From assembly GCF_000227135.1 (NCBI RefSeq), contig NC_018241.1, forward strand, positions 563,897 to 627,896: a stretch of 64,000 nucleotides of DNA, read 5' to 3'. Under the pieces are notes generated by a model, which did not search any database, was not told the DNA's origin, and saw nothing but the letters and a program-made list of their open reading frames with translations. The position numbers and the translations under genes are program-made. Of this stretch, positions 52,101 through 61,714 are shown one piece after another. Each line of letters opens with the position of its first letter. Position 1 is the stretch's first letter. This DNA is from Leishmania donovani (taxonomy: Eukaryota; Euglenozoa; Kinetoplastea; Trypanosomatida; Trypanosomatidae).

Positions 52101-54396
52101 GGCAGCCGGCGTCGACGCCGCCGCCGCCCACGAGCGGCCTGACGATCTGGTTGGAATAGCCACCATCGGCGCCTCCGTGAAGCAGCAGCTCGACAAAATG
52201 GTTACACGCCGTCGCGAGCGGCAAGAGCGGCGGGACGGCTATGCGCGTTTGTTGGACCGCAAGCCGAACCCAGCAATCGACGACGCAGCGCTGAAGCAGC
52301 AGATCGCCATGGACCTCAAGAACCGAGGTGACTGCACGTTTCGCACAGATGCAGCGTACCGAGGCGAGCACCCGTACCGCCCCACCGCAGTCGCCAAGCT
52401 GCAGCGCATGATCCACCTGATGGAGGACATTGTGCGCATGAAGACCTCCTTCAACGAAGACTTGCTCAAGCTGCGCGAGGAGAAGCGGCACGCCTTCTCC
52501 CGTCTCAACTGTATGCGCCAGGACTACGGAAAGGTGCTGTTCCAGCTGGGATTGTGCGCCTCGCCTGAAATGCCTGAACTATCCCTCACTGTTGAGGAGG
52601 AGCCCGAGACGCTGTACACGATGGACCGCGACAAGCTCGAGGCGTACAACAAACAGAAAGCGGAGGAGCGGGCCAAAGCGGAGGCGATGAAGGCGCATCG
52701 TGGTTTTGGCGCGGACCTGGCCGGCGCGCAAGCGCCCGAGCGCTCGCGGGACTCCTCTACCGTGGCCATCGGTGCCGGGCCTGGGACTATGATCACGCCG
52801 CAAAAGCGCTCCAAGGGCAGCCACTTCCCCTCCTACCTCGGACGAGGCTCACGGCTGAGCGCCATCGGCAGCCTGGCGATGCGGGAGCGCATGGACGCCG
52901 ATCTGAGGGGCAAGCTCCACAATGTAACCCTCACGCCAGAAGAGAAGGAGGAGCGGGAGATGCAGCGCGCCGTGTTGGAGCGGGACATGCGGCGCTTGAA
53001 AGACGCCATGGCGGCGGTGCGGGCGGAGTTCAATGACAAGCTGGAGTCACTGCGGCTGCGTCGCGCGGCGCTCGACGTCGATCTGTGCCTTATGACGAGG
53101 TGCCTGACCCTCTTCCACCGCGAGTATCAGCTGCTGCTGATCTTTCGCTCGCAGGACAAGAAACTCCGCGCTGTCTTGACGGCGGTGAAGCAGGAGCGGG
53201 AGTCGGTGCAGCGCGCCATTGCATCTCAGCACACAGACCTAGCGTCTAGCGAGGAGCGCATTCGCCACCTCACCGCGCAGCTCAAATCCACAAATCAGGC
53301 AGCAGAGGCGTACATCGACGATCATTGCCCAAGCGACAAGCTGACGTACATTAAGCGAGTCTACTATCGGCAGCTGAAGCGCCGGCGCCGTCCGGAGGAT
53401 GGGGACGACGACGATGACGACATCACCAGCGATGACGACGAGGACGAGGACGACGGTATCGGCGAGGAGGTTCGGCCGCCCAACTGCAGCGTGGAGGCGT
53501 GGGAGGGCATGCTGAAGTGTCGTGAATCTCGCCTCGACCTGACGGAAGCCAGTGACGCGGCTAAAGCAGAGGTGGCGAGCATCCGCAAGCAGCTGGAGAA
53601 GAGCGAGCAGCGGCTGCAGGAGCTGGCGGAGCATGTGAAGCAGTGCCGAGCCGAGGTGCAGGTGCTCGAGGAAAAGAAGCGGAAGGAGTTGAACATGCTG
53701 TATACAGCGGTGCCACTCCGCCTGAGTCAGGTGCGGTGCCTTGAAGCCGATGCGCGGCTACCGTCCCACCTCCCCGATCAGCCGGTAGTTGTCATCTCCG
53801 CGGAGCAGATGAGCGCGCTGCGACAGCGCATCTTTGACTTGGCTGACCAGAAGATAGAGCGCCGTGACGAGGTGGCGAGACTGACGGCGGAGCTGCAGCC
53901 GCTCAAGGAGGCGCGTGCGGCCTCGAATCGCGTGTTCGAAGAATGGCAAGACAAGGTGAACGAGGTGATGCTACTTCGCTTTGGCCAGCACGTTGACTTA
54001 GAGATGCTGGAGTCGTGCGGGTCCAGCTGGGCAATAGAAGCGAAAAAGGAAGAGCTGCACCACCTTGAATTGAAGTGGGCACGATCGGTGAAGAAGGTTG
54101 AAAACCACATTGCCGAACTCCGCACGCGCCTCCAAGACAAAGTCTTTGCAAACACTAGCCTGCTGCAGAACCTCGGCGATCTCGAAACGGAGCGTCAGCG
54201 CGTAGATTCTGTGTTGTCTCAAGCCACTTCCAAGACGGTGCAGCAGTACTGCGGCACGACGGTCGCATCGAAGCAAGAGCGTGCCGTGCTGCGCGAGCTC
54301 ATTGCCGCACAGCAGGAGGAGATAGACGCGCTCACGGCCGAGATCCTCATGCTGAAGCGCAAGGGCGGACACGTCTATAGTCAAGCCATGATGTAA
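49135..54396 (+). CDS. CFAP44: Cilia- and flagella-associated protein 44
   Basis: 1753 aa. CFAP44 and CFAP43 form the tether/tether-head complex linking inner-arm dynein f to axonemal doublet microtubules, and CFAP44 is needed for normal flagellar beating in trypanosomes. The N-terminal ~690 residues are WD40-type blades (LAIWDWENTSLLLRSK, ITFW-like IKFWMMAD, YMRYWDLHELEV). The DLLLWEGDLIACTF motif near residues 237-250 is the family-typical LLWEG-LI sequence. From about residue 810 the protein is coiled coil, with an acidic run at about 1420-1445 (DDDDDD and EDEDD) as a flexible insert. The size matches the family. In T. brucei the CFAP44 gene is, as I recall, close to TyrRS on chromosome 7, which agrees with this neighbourhood. 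Confidence 0.85.
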   Translation: MTSPTAAGAENRPKPLHTYPEDVPPSSKILAHCGFDSRHFNAVAYLGDNTLLTSGGKFVLFVHVDTGAVESQDGPQDGAVGAVAVHPGGTSYVVGERCPVNPLLRAYGWPSRAQSKTFAGGAEVGYSALAFNVGGSRLASVASAPDYTLAIWDWENTSLLLRSKCFNSDVYSVAFSRFDDALLVTGGAGHIKFWMMADTFTGKKLQGSLGKFGRHEISDVAAFVILADGKVLSGSDCGDLLLWEGDLIACTFARAFAVDEPGAKGLGQAPHDIEPCHDGAIHFVSLQGRYVVTAGDDGYMRYWDLHELEVAEGTGLPPYYAPNCLHEVCVSAAFRIRSVTLDEEHQQWVILDESGTMATLPYPLRNGKLDTTERAGQVRLRLNGVPLTCAAVSPVEHVVLTGGMDGVVRCIDYVCCAERCRMEWPRHPRKDPVPVADIKVLAPRSTAQSMLAVAGFSDGTVRLLEIGEGSCSIRVVGQWKAHADGLCALAVNEDASQVASISPSGHVFFFSVETAPCTLDPVGYCVGPLKNPTSAAWDTQAVGGHGGCLLGFEGGQLLSIHAPAPGSVDHNEGYEFPCAYDLVAIRQRQLPPPKTEVEELELVDDTAATALDEEDVGPWPIAFVVQLPGDGFAIGMGKEELAYMYQGTIRYANRLELPPLPPTGVEPPDYVEDPALNVCYRGCVPRRAFVSPNGALVVCADRNRLLLREATSRSQVFLLSAAHDSTGGAVTGAFLSHNGSMVVSIGTDGLVVTQLRDGYAAPRPLPLLIGNAPAVEDALDMVSSAAAAPAVVAVAEEVVGAADAPALSVQEQKEADDAARAAAEREAKLQRFLNRLEKVRDAYAELVHRNEQLPPGQRLSRDEMQLDASLQDALDAEKQRRVREAEKEYILPTAREDVKTAKLKNCFLDNLLYDRFELAAIEGGFSVASLRLFDPHESIAKLDAAARQLAESDGESDVEKEEDGASDSEQDGAGADAAATEPIVAEDSQAAGVDAAAAHERPDDLVGIATIGASVKQQLDKMVTRRRERQERRDGYARLLDRKPNPAIDDAALKQQIAMDLKNRGDCTFRTDAAYRGEHPYRPTAVAKLQRMIHLMEDIVRMKTSFNEDLLKLREEKRHAFSRLNCMRQDYGKVLFQLGLCASPEMPELSLTVEEEPETLYTMDRDKLEAYNKQKAEERAKAEAMKAHRGFGADLAGAQAPERSRDSSTVAIGAGPGTMITPQKRSKGSHFPSYLGRGSRLSAIGSLAMRERMDADLRGKLHNVTLTPEEKEEREMQRAVLERDMRRLKDAMAAVRAEFNDKLESLRLRRAALDVDLCLMTRCLTLFHREYQLLLIFRSQDKKLRAVLTAVKQERESVQRAIASQHTDLASSEERIRHLTAQLKSTNQAAEAYIDDHCPSDKLTYIKRVYYRQLKRRRRPEDGDDDDDDITSDDDEDEDDGIGEEVRPPNCSVEAWEGMLKCRESRLDLTEASDAAKAEVASIRKQLEKSEQRLQELAEHVKQCRAEVQVLEEKKRKELNMLYTAVPLRLSQVRCLEADARLPSHLPDQPVVVISAEQMSALRQRIFDLADQKIERRDEVARLTAELQPLKEARAASNRVFEEWQDKVNEVMLLRFGQHVDLEMLESCGSSWAIEAKKEELHHLELKWARSVKKVENHIAELRTRLQDKVFANTSLLQNLGDLETERQRVDSVLSQATSKTVQQYCGTTVASKQERAVLRELIAAQQEEIDALTAEILMLKRKGGHVYSQAMM

Positions 54397-56073
54397 GCTC
54401 GGTGCAGCAGCGTTTTCGGTTTCCATGCCGCAAGATACGCCGACACTATTCTCCCTCGCTCTTTGCGGCTGCTCGTGGCCAGCGCTTCTCTCTGCACATT
54501 CCAGCCGCCACAGCAGCCCTTTTGAACGACGGCTCTTTGCCACTCTTGCGTCCTTCCCTTATTTTCTCTCACGTAGCGTTTCCCCTACTCCTACGCTTTC
54601 ACTTGTTTAAAGGGGTGAAGATGGACTAGCGGTGCCGTTCTAGCGAGGACGTACGAAACGTCGAGAAGCCGCAAGCGATTGTCTGCGTCATGTACTGGCC
54701 CCCGCCACCTAGCCTACCCTTTCCCTCCCCGGTCATGTTCTATGTGAGTGCCGTCATATGTGTTTGCCGCGAACTATGCACTCGATGTACCCATGTATAG
54801 AGCCCGATCTTTTTTTTCTCATGAGAAGAGATGGCAGTCGGCATGCGCTTGTGCATCTCTGTGGTGTGCGCTGTTTTCCGAATGACGTCGCCAGAGTGCG
54901 GGGCACTCCGCTATACTGCGAAAGTGGCGCGCCCGAGCGGCGAAGCACCGACTCACGGCCCCTTCGACTCTCTCTCCACTTTTGTGTAAACAAAGAAAGA
55001 CGCTTAGCCCGTTGTCCCTTGTATGCGTTTTCACTCACTTCACTTGTTGCTACCCGTGAGCGTCAGAGCCAAGCGCCAAACGAGTAAAGCAGAATCGAGC
55101 GCCTCCACTGCTCCTTGCCCCAACTACAGTCGCGCTTCTCGCGGCATCTTATGTTCCTCCGGCATTCCGTTTCGGCGCTGTTGATCATTCTTTGTGGAGT
55201 TTCCGGCTCTGCTGGCGACTCTCTCCCTTTCTACTGCCACGCGCCCCCGCCCCCTCCGCAATGGTGCTGCCATTATCGATAAATGTGCACTTGGCTCTCC
55301 CATTGCTAATCTTGTTATCCCTGTCTGACAACTCTGTTCTCTCCCTTCCTCCTCCGCCTGCCTTGCGCTGTCCGCCATTTCTGCTGTCGCTGTTTCTTTT
55401 TCCATGTCTGTTGCTTTTGCTCGCACTCACGCAGAAGTAGCAGCGTGTAGCGAAGCCGTTTGGCCATCTACCGTCCTTGCCGCATCAGCACCCCTCTCGC
55501 CTCTCTTTCGTCTCTTGTTTGTTTGTAAGTACTATTATTACATCGTTCATTTCCTTGTCGATCTGAGTGAGTGGGCCCGTCTTTGCGTTCTGCTCGTGGC
55601 TCGTTTCTTATTCGGCTCTTCATTACCAATAGCACACACCTCGACAGACAACATTGGCGCCGTCGCCTTCATCACTGCAGCGGCTGTCGCACTTCCCCCC
55701 CCCCCACCTCCATCCTCACCAAGACAACGATAACGACTACGACCCCCTGTACGTTTTTTGCGGGCAAAGACCTAGCACGTGCCTATCTGTCTTTTCGTTT
55801 CCTTGTTCCTTCGTACATCTCGCTCACGCTCTCGTTCCTCTACTCGACTAACGAACTTCGTGTCCTCCACACCTTACGACCACATATATTGTTCGTTCCG
55901 TTTCAGTCGCTTTCATCGAATACCTCCACTTGTGTGTGTCAGTGAGTGCTGTGCGCGGGCTCGCTTTTTTCATTTCGTGCCCATTCACACACGCACACTC
56001 ATACCATTGCGCAAACGGCTGTGCTCGACGACAGCAACACCACAGAAAGGAAACCAAGGGGATCAACGCGTAT

Positions 56074-56107
<34 letters not shown>

Positions 56108-56249
56108 GACCCGGCCTCTTCCGTAGGGTGCTCCTGTCGCGTGTAGTTTCCCGCTCTGTTTGGATCCCCTTCGGGCTACAGAACGCCAAAGCACCCCGAC
56201 AGAACCTCACCCGCCTCTTTTTTTCCGTCGGCCAAGCACCTCGCGCATC
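54397..56249. other. Intergenic, 1.85 kb
   Basis: No gene seen. Pyrimidine tracts at about 55195-55250 and 55330-55430, a C-run at about 55697-55706, and a CA run at about 56078-56104. Confidence 0.6.
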
Positions 56250-59200
56250 ATGTCACTATTCGGTGAGCCTCTACCCTTCGAGGATGACACAGCGACCTCG
56301 CTCATCCGTCGGGTCGGCTTCCCGCCGGATAAGATGTACGCCCAGATGCCAGAGGTCTACCTCTGCCCGTGCTGCAGCGAGTTCAGCAAGCAGGAGGAGC
56401 GCGAGCGTCTTTTGCGCGAGGCCCGCGACGCCAAGGAGGCTGAGCGTCGCCGCCTCATGCAGCTCGATGTCTTCGAGGAGCGTGCGCGGCCGCTGCCCTC
56501 AGGCGATATCCGTCGCAAGGCATACCGGCGGATCATGGAGGATGATGAACTGGCCGAGACCGCCCCGAGCGTGCCGCCACCACCGCAGACGATCGATGAA
56601 CTGCGCCGCGCCAAGAAGGATCAGAAGGTGCCGAAGCTGATCGTCACGGTCCACTGTGGCCGACACGTGAGCGCTGAGCACGATGACCGGATCTCCGTGA
56701 TCGTGCGCTGCGGTGCCTTTGAGGGCCAGACCGAAAAGGTGCTGCGCGGCAAGGAGGTGATGGTAACGTGGGAGGAGCTCTTCGAGTTCCCGTACATCAA
56801 CCACAACGAGCCACTGGAGGTGCTCGTCGTGAACGATGCTCTGCCCGAGAAGAATGACCAGCTGATCGGCGGCGTGATGATCCCGTGCGGCGCCCTGCAC
56901 GACCGCAGCCACGGTGACCAGGAGCCACTGCCGATCATGCCGGAGGACAGCATGCAGACGGGCTACGGCAGCTGTCAAGAAGGTCCGCTGGGCACCATCG
57001 TGGCCTCTTGGTACCTGCGCGGCGCCGACGACAAGATGGACGAGGAGGCAATCGAGCAGCAGACGCTAAGCGTGCCGCTCGGCTGTACCTTTGTGGTCCA
57101 CCACTTATTCCAGTTCACCGACTACGGCGCGGAGGCGTACACCGGCGGTGTCCTGTGTGTGCTGCGCGACACGGACGACAACTGCTCCGAGTCAGTGCTC
57201 TACAAGCCTGGGGCTCAGCCAGAGCCATCGCTGTCGCCTTACTACGCCAAGGATGGCTACTACTACCTCCCTGGGAATCCGTCGCAGGTTATGCAGCTCA
57301 ACACCGAGAGGAAGCTGGGCCACATCCTCGTATGCGTACCGAAAAAGGAGGAGAGCTCGTCGGAGGAGGAGGAGCTTCTCGTCATTGGCGCGGTGCCGCT
57401 GGAGTTCGAGCGTCTGTACAACAAGGGAAATGCGGTGCTGCTGATTGAGTCAAAGTCGAAGGAGGACGCCCTCTGGGGCGAGATCGAGGTCGAGTGGGCG
57501 AACAAACCGCTGGATGATTTGGACCCGCACCCTTCCTCCCTGGCAGTGCAGAAGGAGTCGCTGTTTTTCACCATCGTCCGCGGCTTCAACCTTGTGCGGC
57601 GTGACGGCGGGCCCGTAGCGGAGGGCTACGTGTCTGTTGCCTCTGGCGAGCTGGAGGGTGTCACCGTGGAGGCGCCGGCCACCCAGGACTCCGACGGCAA
57701 CAACATCATCAGCTGGAACCAGGAGGTGCGCTTTGTGGAGGTGGATCCAAATGAGAAAATTGTTGAAGTGCAGGTGCACGAGAAGGGCCGCCTCGTGTCT
57801 GTCGGTCAGTGTGAGGTAGACGATGAAGAGGGGGTGGTTATCATTCAGATGCACCATGCTGCAAATATCAACGAGGAAGCTGGCGAAGTCGTTGGAAGCT
57901 ACAAGCGTCTGCACGCCCCGCGGCCGGTGGAGGAGGACATATACCGGAAGCGCCGTGCTGCCGAGGAAGCAGCCTACAAGGGTGCTGACGAGGAGGACGA
58001 AGAGCAGGAGGAAGCTCACCCTGCCGCCGTGCTGGATGAGAGCAACGTGCACGAAGACGAAGAGGAAGAAGAGGAAGAGGAAGAGGAGGAGCCGCAGGCG
58101 ACGCGAGCACCCCCGATGGCTGATCGCGCCATGAGCATCAACGAAGATCTTTCGGAGGAAGAGAAGGAGGTCGACGAGGCCGCGCCACACGAGACGCCTC
58201 AATGGCAGAGGAGCCAACAGGGAGAGCAGGAGCCCGAGGAGGACGAGGAAGAGGTGCCACAGCAGCTCGAGTATCTCGAAGAGGCGCAGTCTGAGGAGAC
58301 GCAGCCTAAGGAAGAGCTGCAAGAGGATGCGGCGCAAGAGCAGCAGCTTGAGCCGGAAGTGGGGGAGGAGCCGCAGCCCGAGGAGGAGGAAGATGCCGAG
58401 CATCTGGTTGAAGAGGCGTTGGAAGAGGTGTCAGAGCCCGAGGAGACGGAAGAGGGTCTGCGGCGGCCTGCGACGGCGTCGGAAGAGGCGTCGGAAGCCG
58501 CTTCAGAATCCGAGGCGGGGGAAGNNNNNNNNNNNNNNNNNNNNNNNNNNNNNNNNNNNNNNNNNNNNNNNNNNNNNNNNNNNNNNNNNNNNNNNNNNNN
58601 NNNNNNNNNNNNNNNNNNNNNNNNNNNNNNNNNNNNNNNNNNNNNNNNNNNNNNNNNNNNNNNNNNNNNNNNNNNNNNNNNNNNNNNNNNNNNNNNNNNN
58701 NNNNNNNNNNNNNNNNNNNNNNNNNNNNNNNNNNNNNNNNNNNNNNNNNNNNNNNNNNNNNNNNNAGGATCTGCGCCGGCCTGCGGCGGCGTCGGAAGAG
58801 GCGTCGGAAGCCGTTTCAGAATCCGCGGCGGGGGAAGAGGGTCTGCGCCGGCCTGCGGCGGCGGCGGAAGAGGTGTCGCAGCCCGAGGAGGAGCAGCCGG
58901 AGGAGGAGGAGTACCACGGAGAGCTGCACCGCCAGGAGTACGAGCCGGAAGAGGCGCATCAAGTGGAGTTTGGCGAGTTTGAGGCTGAGCACTACCACGC
59001 CGCGGCGCGGTCTGCCGGCACGCCTACGGCGGAGGCGGGGGCGGCTTACCATGCTACCGCCGGAGGACGGCAGCGCCGCCGTCCGTCGTGGGTGTCGCCT
59101 GCCACGAAAAGCAGCGGCTACAAGCAGCCATGGTATCCGTCTGGTGCTCCGGAAACAGATCAGCACATTCCCTTCTCCAAGACTAAGCTGTCAAAGAAGA

Positions 59201-59319
59201 ACCTCGAGAGCATTCGACAACTGGAGGCGTGCAAGTCGCGCATCGAGGAGGAGTCGGTGCGCCGTAGCAGCACCCCTCGCCGCTCAAGCACGCGTGGCCT
59301 ATCCCCCAGCTCCCAGTAG
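56250..59319 (+). CDS. C2-domain protein with acidic Glu-rich 24-residue repeats (interrupted by a gap)
   Basis: It starts at the first ATG (MSLFGEPLPFEDDTATSLIR). A Cys pair (CPCC) sits near residue 48. At least one C2-like beta-sandwich lies at about residues 130-250 (KLIVTVHCGRHV to LEVLVVNDALPEKNDQLIGG). A second similar unit lies at about 430-560 (LFFTIVRGFNLV to KIVEVQVHEKGRLVSVGQ). Typical C2 calcium aspartates are only partly kept. The rest is Glu/Gln/Pro-rich, then repeats of about 24 residues (GLRRPAxASEEASEAxSESxAGE). N at 58525-58765 interrupts this array. Upstream codons are in phase with 56250 but downstream ones, to the TAG at 59317, are in the next frame, so the N count is not real or a frameshift exists. 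Probably cytoskeletal or flagellar; not proven. Confidence 0.75.
58456..58908 (+). repeat. 72-bp tandem repeat array in the C2-domain gene
   Basis: One unit is visible left of the gap (about 58456-58524) and one and a half to the right (58766-58908). Each begins with ctgcgccggcctgcggcggc or a close variant and encodes 24 residues. The gap lies inside the array, so the true copy number is unknown. Confidence 0.85.
58525..58765. other. Assembly gap inside a coding repeat
   Basis: 241 N, not a multiple of three. The two sides of the gene are out of phase by the nominal length. Confidence 0.95.
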
Positions 59320-61714
59320 GACTGCCGAGCAGCATCCGGCCTAGCACACGTTGGCCGTCGAACGTGCGCCTCTCACACCACAACAGTTTTCCAGTGTGCA
59401 GACAAGAATGAGTCGGCTGTGTAAGTGGTGCTCACTGAGAGGGGGGAGGGCTGGCCTTCTGACACTCGTCTCGCCTTCGACCCTTGCCTCTGGTTCCTGT
59501 GGACATGCATGCAAAATACACCAAATGTACATGAATATCTATTAACGGCCGCACTTATGCACACACTTCTTTTGCTGGTGTTGCACATTGTACTGCCTGA
59601 TCGATTTGCTGTTGTGGTTGCCAGTGACCGTTTTGACTGCCTTTTCGTGCTTGTGTGCGTTTGCATGGCGGTTTGGCGGCTTTCCTGCTCGCCTCTGCGC
59701 TCCCTTTCCTTTTTGTTGTTATTGTGGTTTCCCTGTACTCTCTCTGAGGCTGAATTCTTCCCTTTTACATGAACTTTATGTACCTGTTCATGAATGCTTG
59801 ATTGTGTGTGGCTGCGTGTGTGTGTGTATCTGTATGTATGTGTGCGATTGTCGGACAACTCCGTGACACCGTTCTGCGTTGACCGATTCTCTTCTGGATC
59901 TGGACTTCACGGGCATTAGTAGTGGTAGGATCGCGACCCGCTTGTGTATCTGCGTTAAAAAACATTGCTGCCTATCTTTTGTAGCCATAGTGGCGGCTTG
60001 ATAGAGGGTGAAGAGCGCGGCACCGTGAGTGCGCTCTTTTTCTCTCTTTTTGAGTGTATCGATTGTTCTCCCTGTACATATCGATGATCGTGCGAAATCA
60101 TCCCTCGTTCTGACCCCATCGCACGCCTCTCCACATAGCGAGAACTTGTATTCGCTGTACCCTAATGAGTTCGCTCTTTTTTTCCCCCTTTTTGTTGTTT
60201 TCGAATACCTGTACGGAATCCTCCTTTTTTTTGTGCTTTTTTGTACTTGTCTTTTCTATTTTTTGCTTTCTGTGTGTCGTCGGCGAGCTGTGTGTGCTCT
60301 CCTCTCACTTTTCGTTGTCTTGAATGTGTATTTTTGCAATAGTCGAATAGATGTTGGCCGTGCTGTGCAGAGAGGTGAGATGAGGGTGAAATCGAATCGT
60401 TTTATTCAGCTAGCGTGGAGGCCGAGGAGGGCGCTGCCTCTACTCTTTCGATTCTCTCAGTAAAATCCAGCAGAACAGCGAACTGAGCAGACGCCTGTGC
60501 TCTGTGTCATGGCGCCGCTGGACGGCGACTCCTCATAGTTGCTGGTTGGCTGCCACGGTTAGCGCGAGGAAGAAATTGAAGGGACAAGAAAGACGGCCAT
60601 GTCGACAAACAAGAAGCGTAGAGCAATGAGACGGAGCGGAACAAAAAGGAATGAAGAAGGCTATCGATTATTTTACTTTACCGTAGTTTGTTTTCGGACA
60701 CCACCCATCCTCTCCTTTAGACCGGCTGTGGACGCAGCTCCACTCACTCACACACGCCACGTTCTCCTCCGTCTTGTTTGTGTGTTAGCAGGGACTCTTG
60801 GAACGATTCCCCGCCCTCTTCTGCTTGTCGCTTGCCTTATCCTTGGTTCTTCCGTTTGTCATCTCTTCCCCTCTCCTTTGTTTTCTTTGTCATGCCTCAT
60901 CCCCCTTCGACGCAAGCGGACGTCTTCGTTTGTTTCTGATGTTTGGCTCTTTTCGTCATCCCGTGCTCGTATATATTTATGGGGGTTAGCCGATCTCACT
61001 TTCTCGTCCTTTTCGGCACTTGTTAGACGTTTCGGTCGATGTCTTCTTTTTCCCTCCTTTTCTCTCGTTCAACGTGCTGTCATTTGCTTTTTTTTCTGAT
61101 TTCTTCCCTTCGTTCTCTGTTTTTCTTTATCTCTGTGTGTGTGTATGCTCTTGCCTGGCGCGCCCAGAAACTGTTTTGCATGCGCAGCTGTGAAAGTTAT
61201 GACTTGTTCTTTTTATGAACCTGACCACAAGGATACCCATTTCACTTCTGAGCGTCTCCTACTCCATGACACAGGCTTGCCCACACAACCGCTGTGGTAA
61301 TGCAGCGGCAAACGGTGACTCGCTCCGGTTGGGGTGAGTGGGGGGATGTGCGCATGTGAGCAGCTGGCATGCAGAAGGCTCTGCTCCACTCCTCCCCCGT
61401 GCTCCGCTTCAGTACATGGCACAGAAAGCGTCAAGGGTGGCTGACTGTTCTCCCCCCCCCGCGCAGAGCAAGGCACCGACACTGTGACCTCCATGCCTTC
61501 CCAGCTTTACGTATGCGACCCTCCTCCTCTCTCCTGGTCTCAAACATGCACGCTGCACATCCCCCCTCCCCTTTCTCGCCTGTCGTTCACCTCGACTGTT
61601 TTTTTTTTCTCATCACGAACACTGTCGGTGCGTGACGGCTAACAGTGAAGTCTTCGTGAGTGCGCTTGCGGGTGTGCATGCTTGCCCGCTGTTCCTCAGC
61701 TCTGTGCACACAGC
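59320..61714. other. Long intergenic region, 2.4 kb
   Basis: No gene seen. The strand is strikingly T-rich from about 59560 to 61130 (tttttt runs, TTTTCTTT blocks), with a GT run at about 59815-59830. A C-run is at 61451-61460 and a T-run at about 61600-61610. A small AG after gttcctcag (about 61698) may be the VAC14 splice acceptor. Confidence 0.6.

Noticed and set aside
61682..61714. Extension of the VAC14 frame upstream of 61715
   Set aside because: Begins with a non-ATG codon; the first ATG is at 61715.
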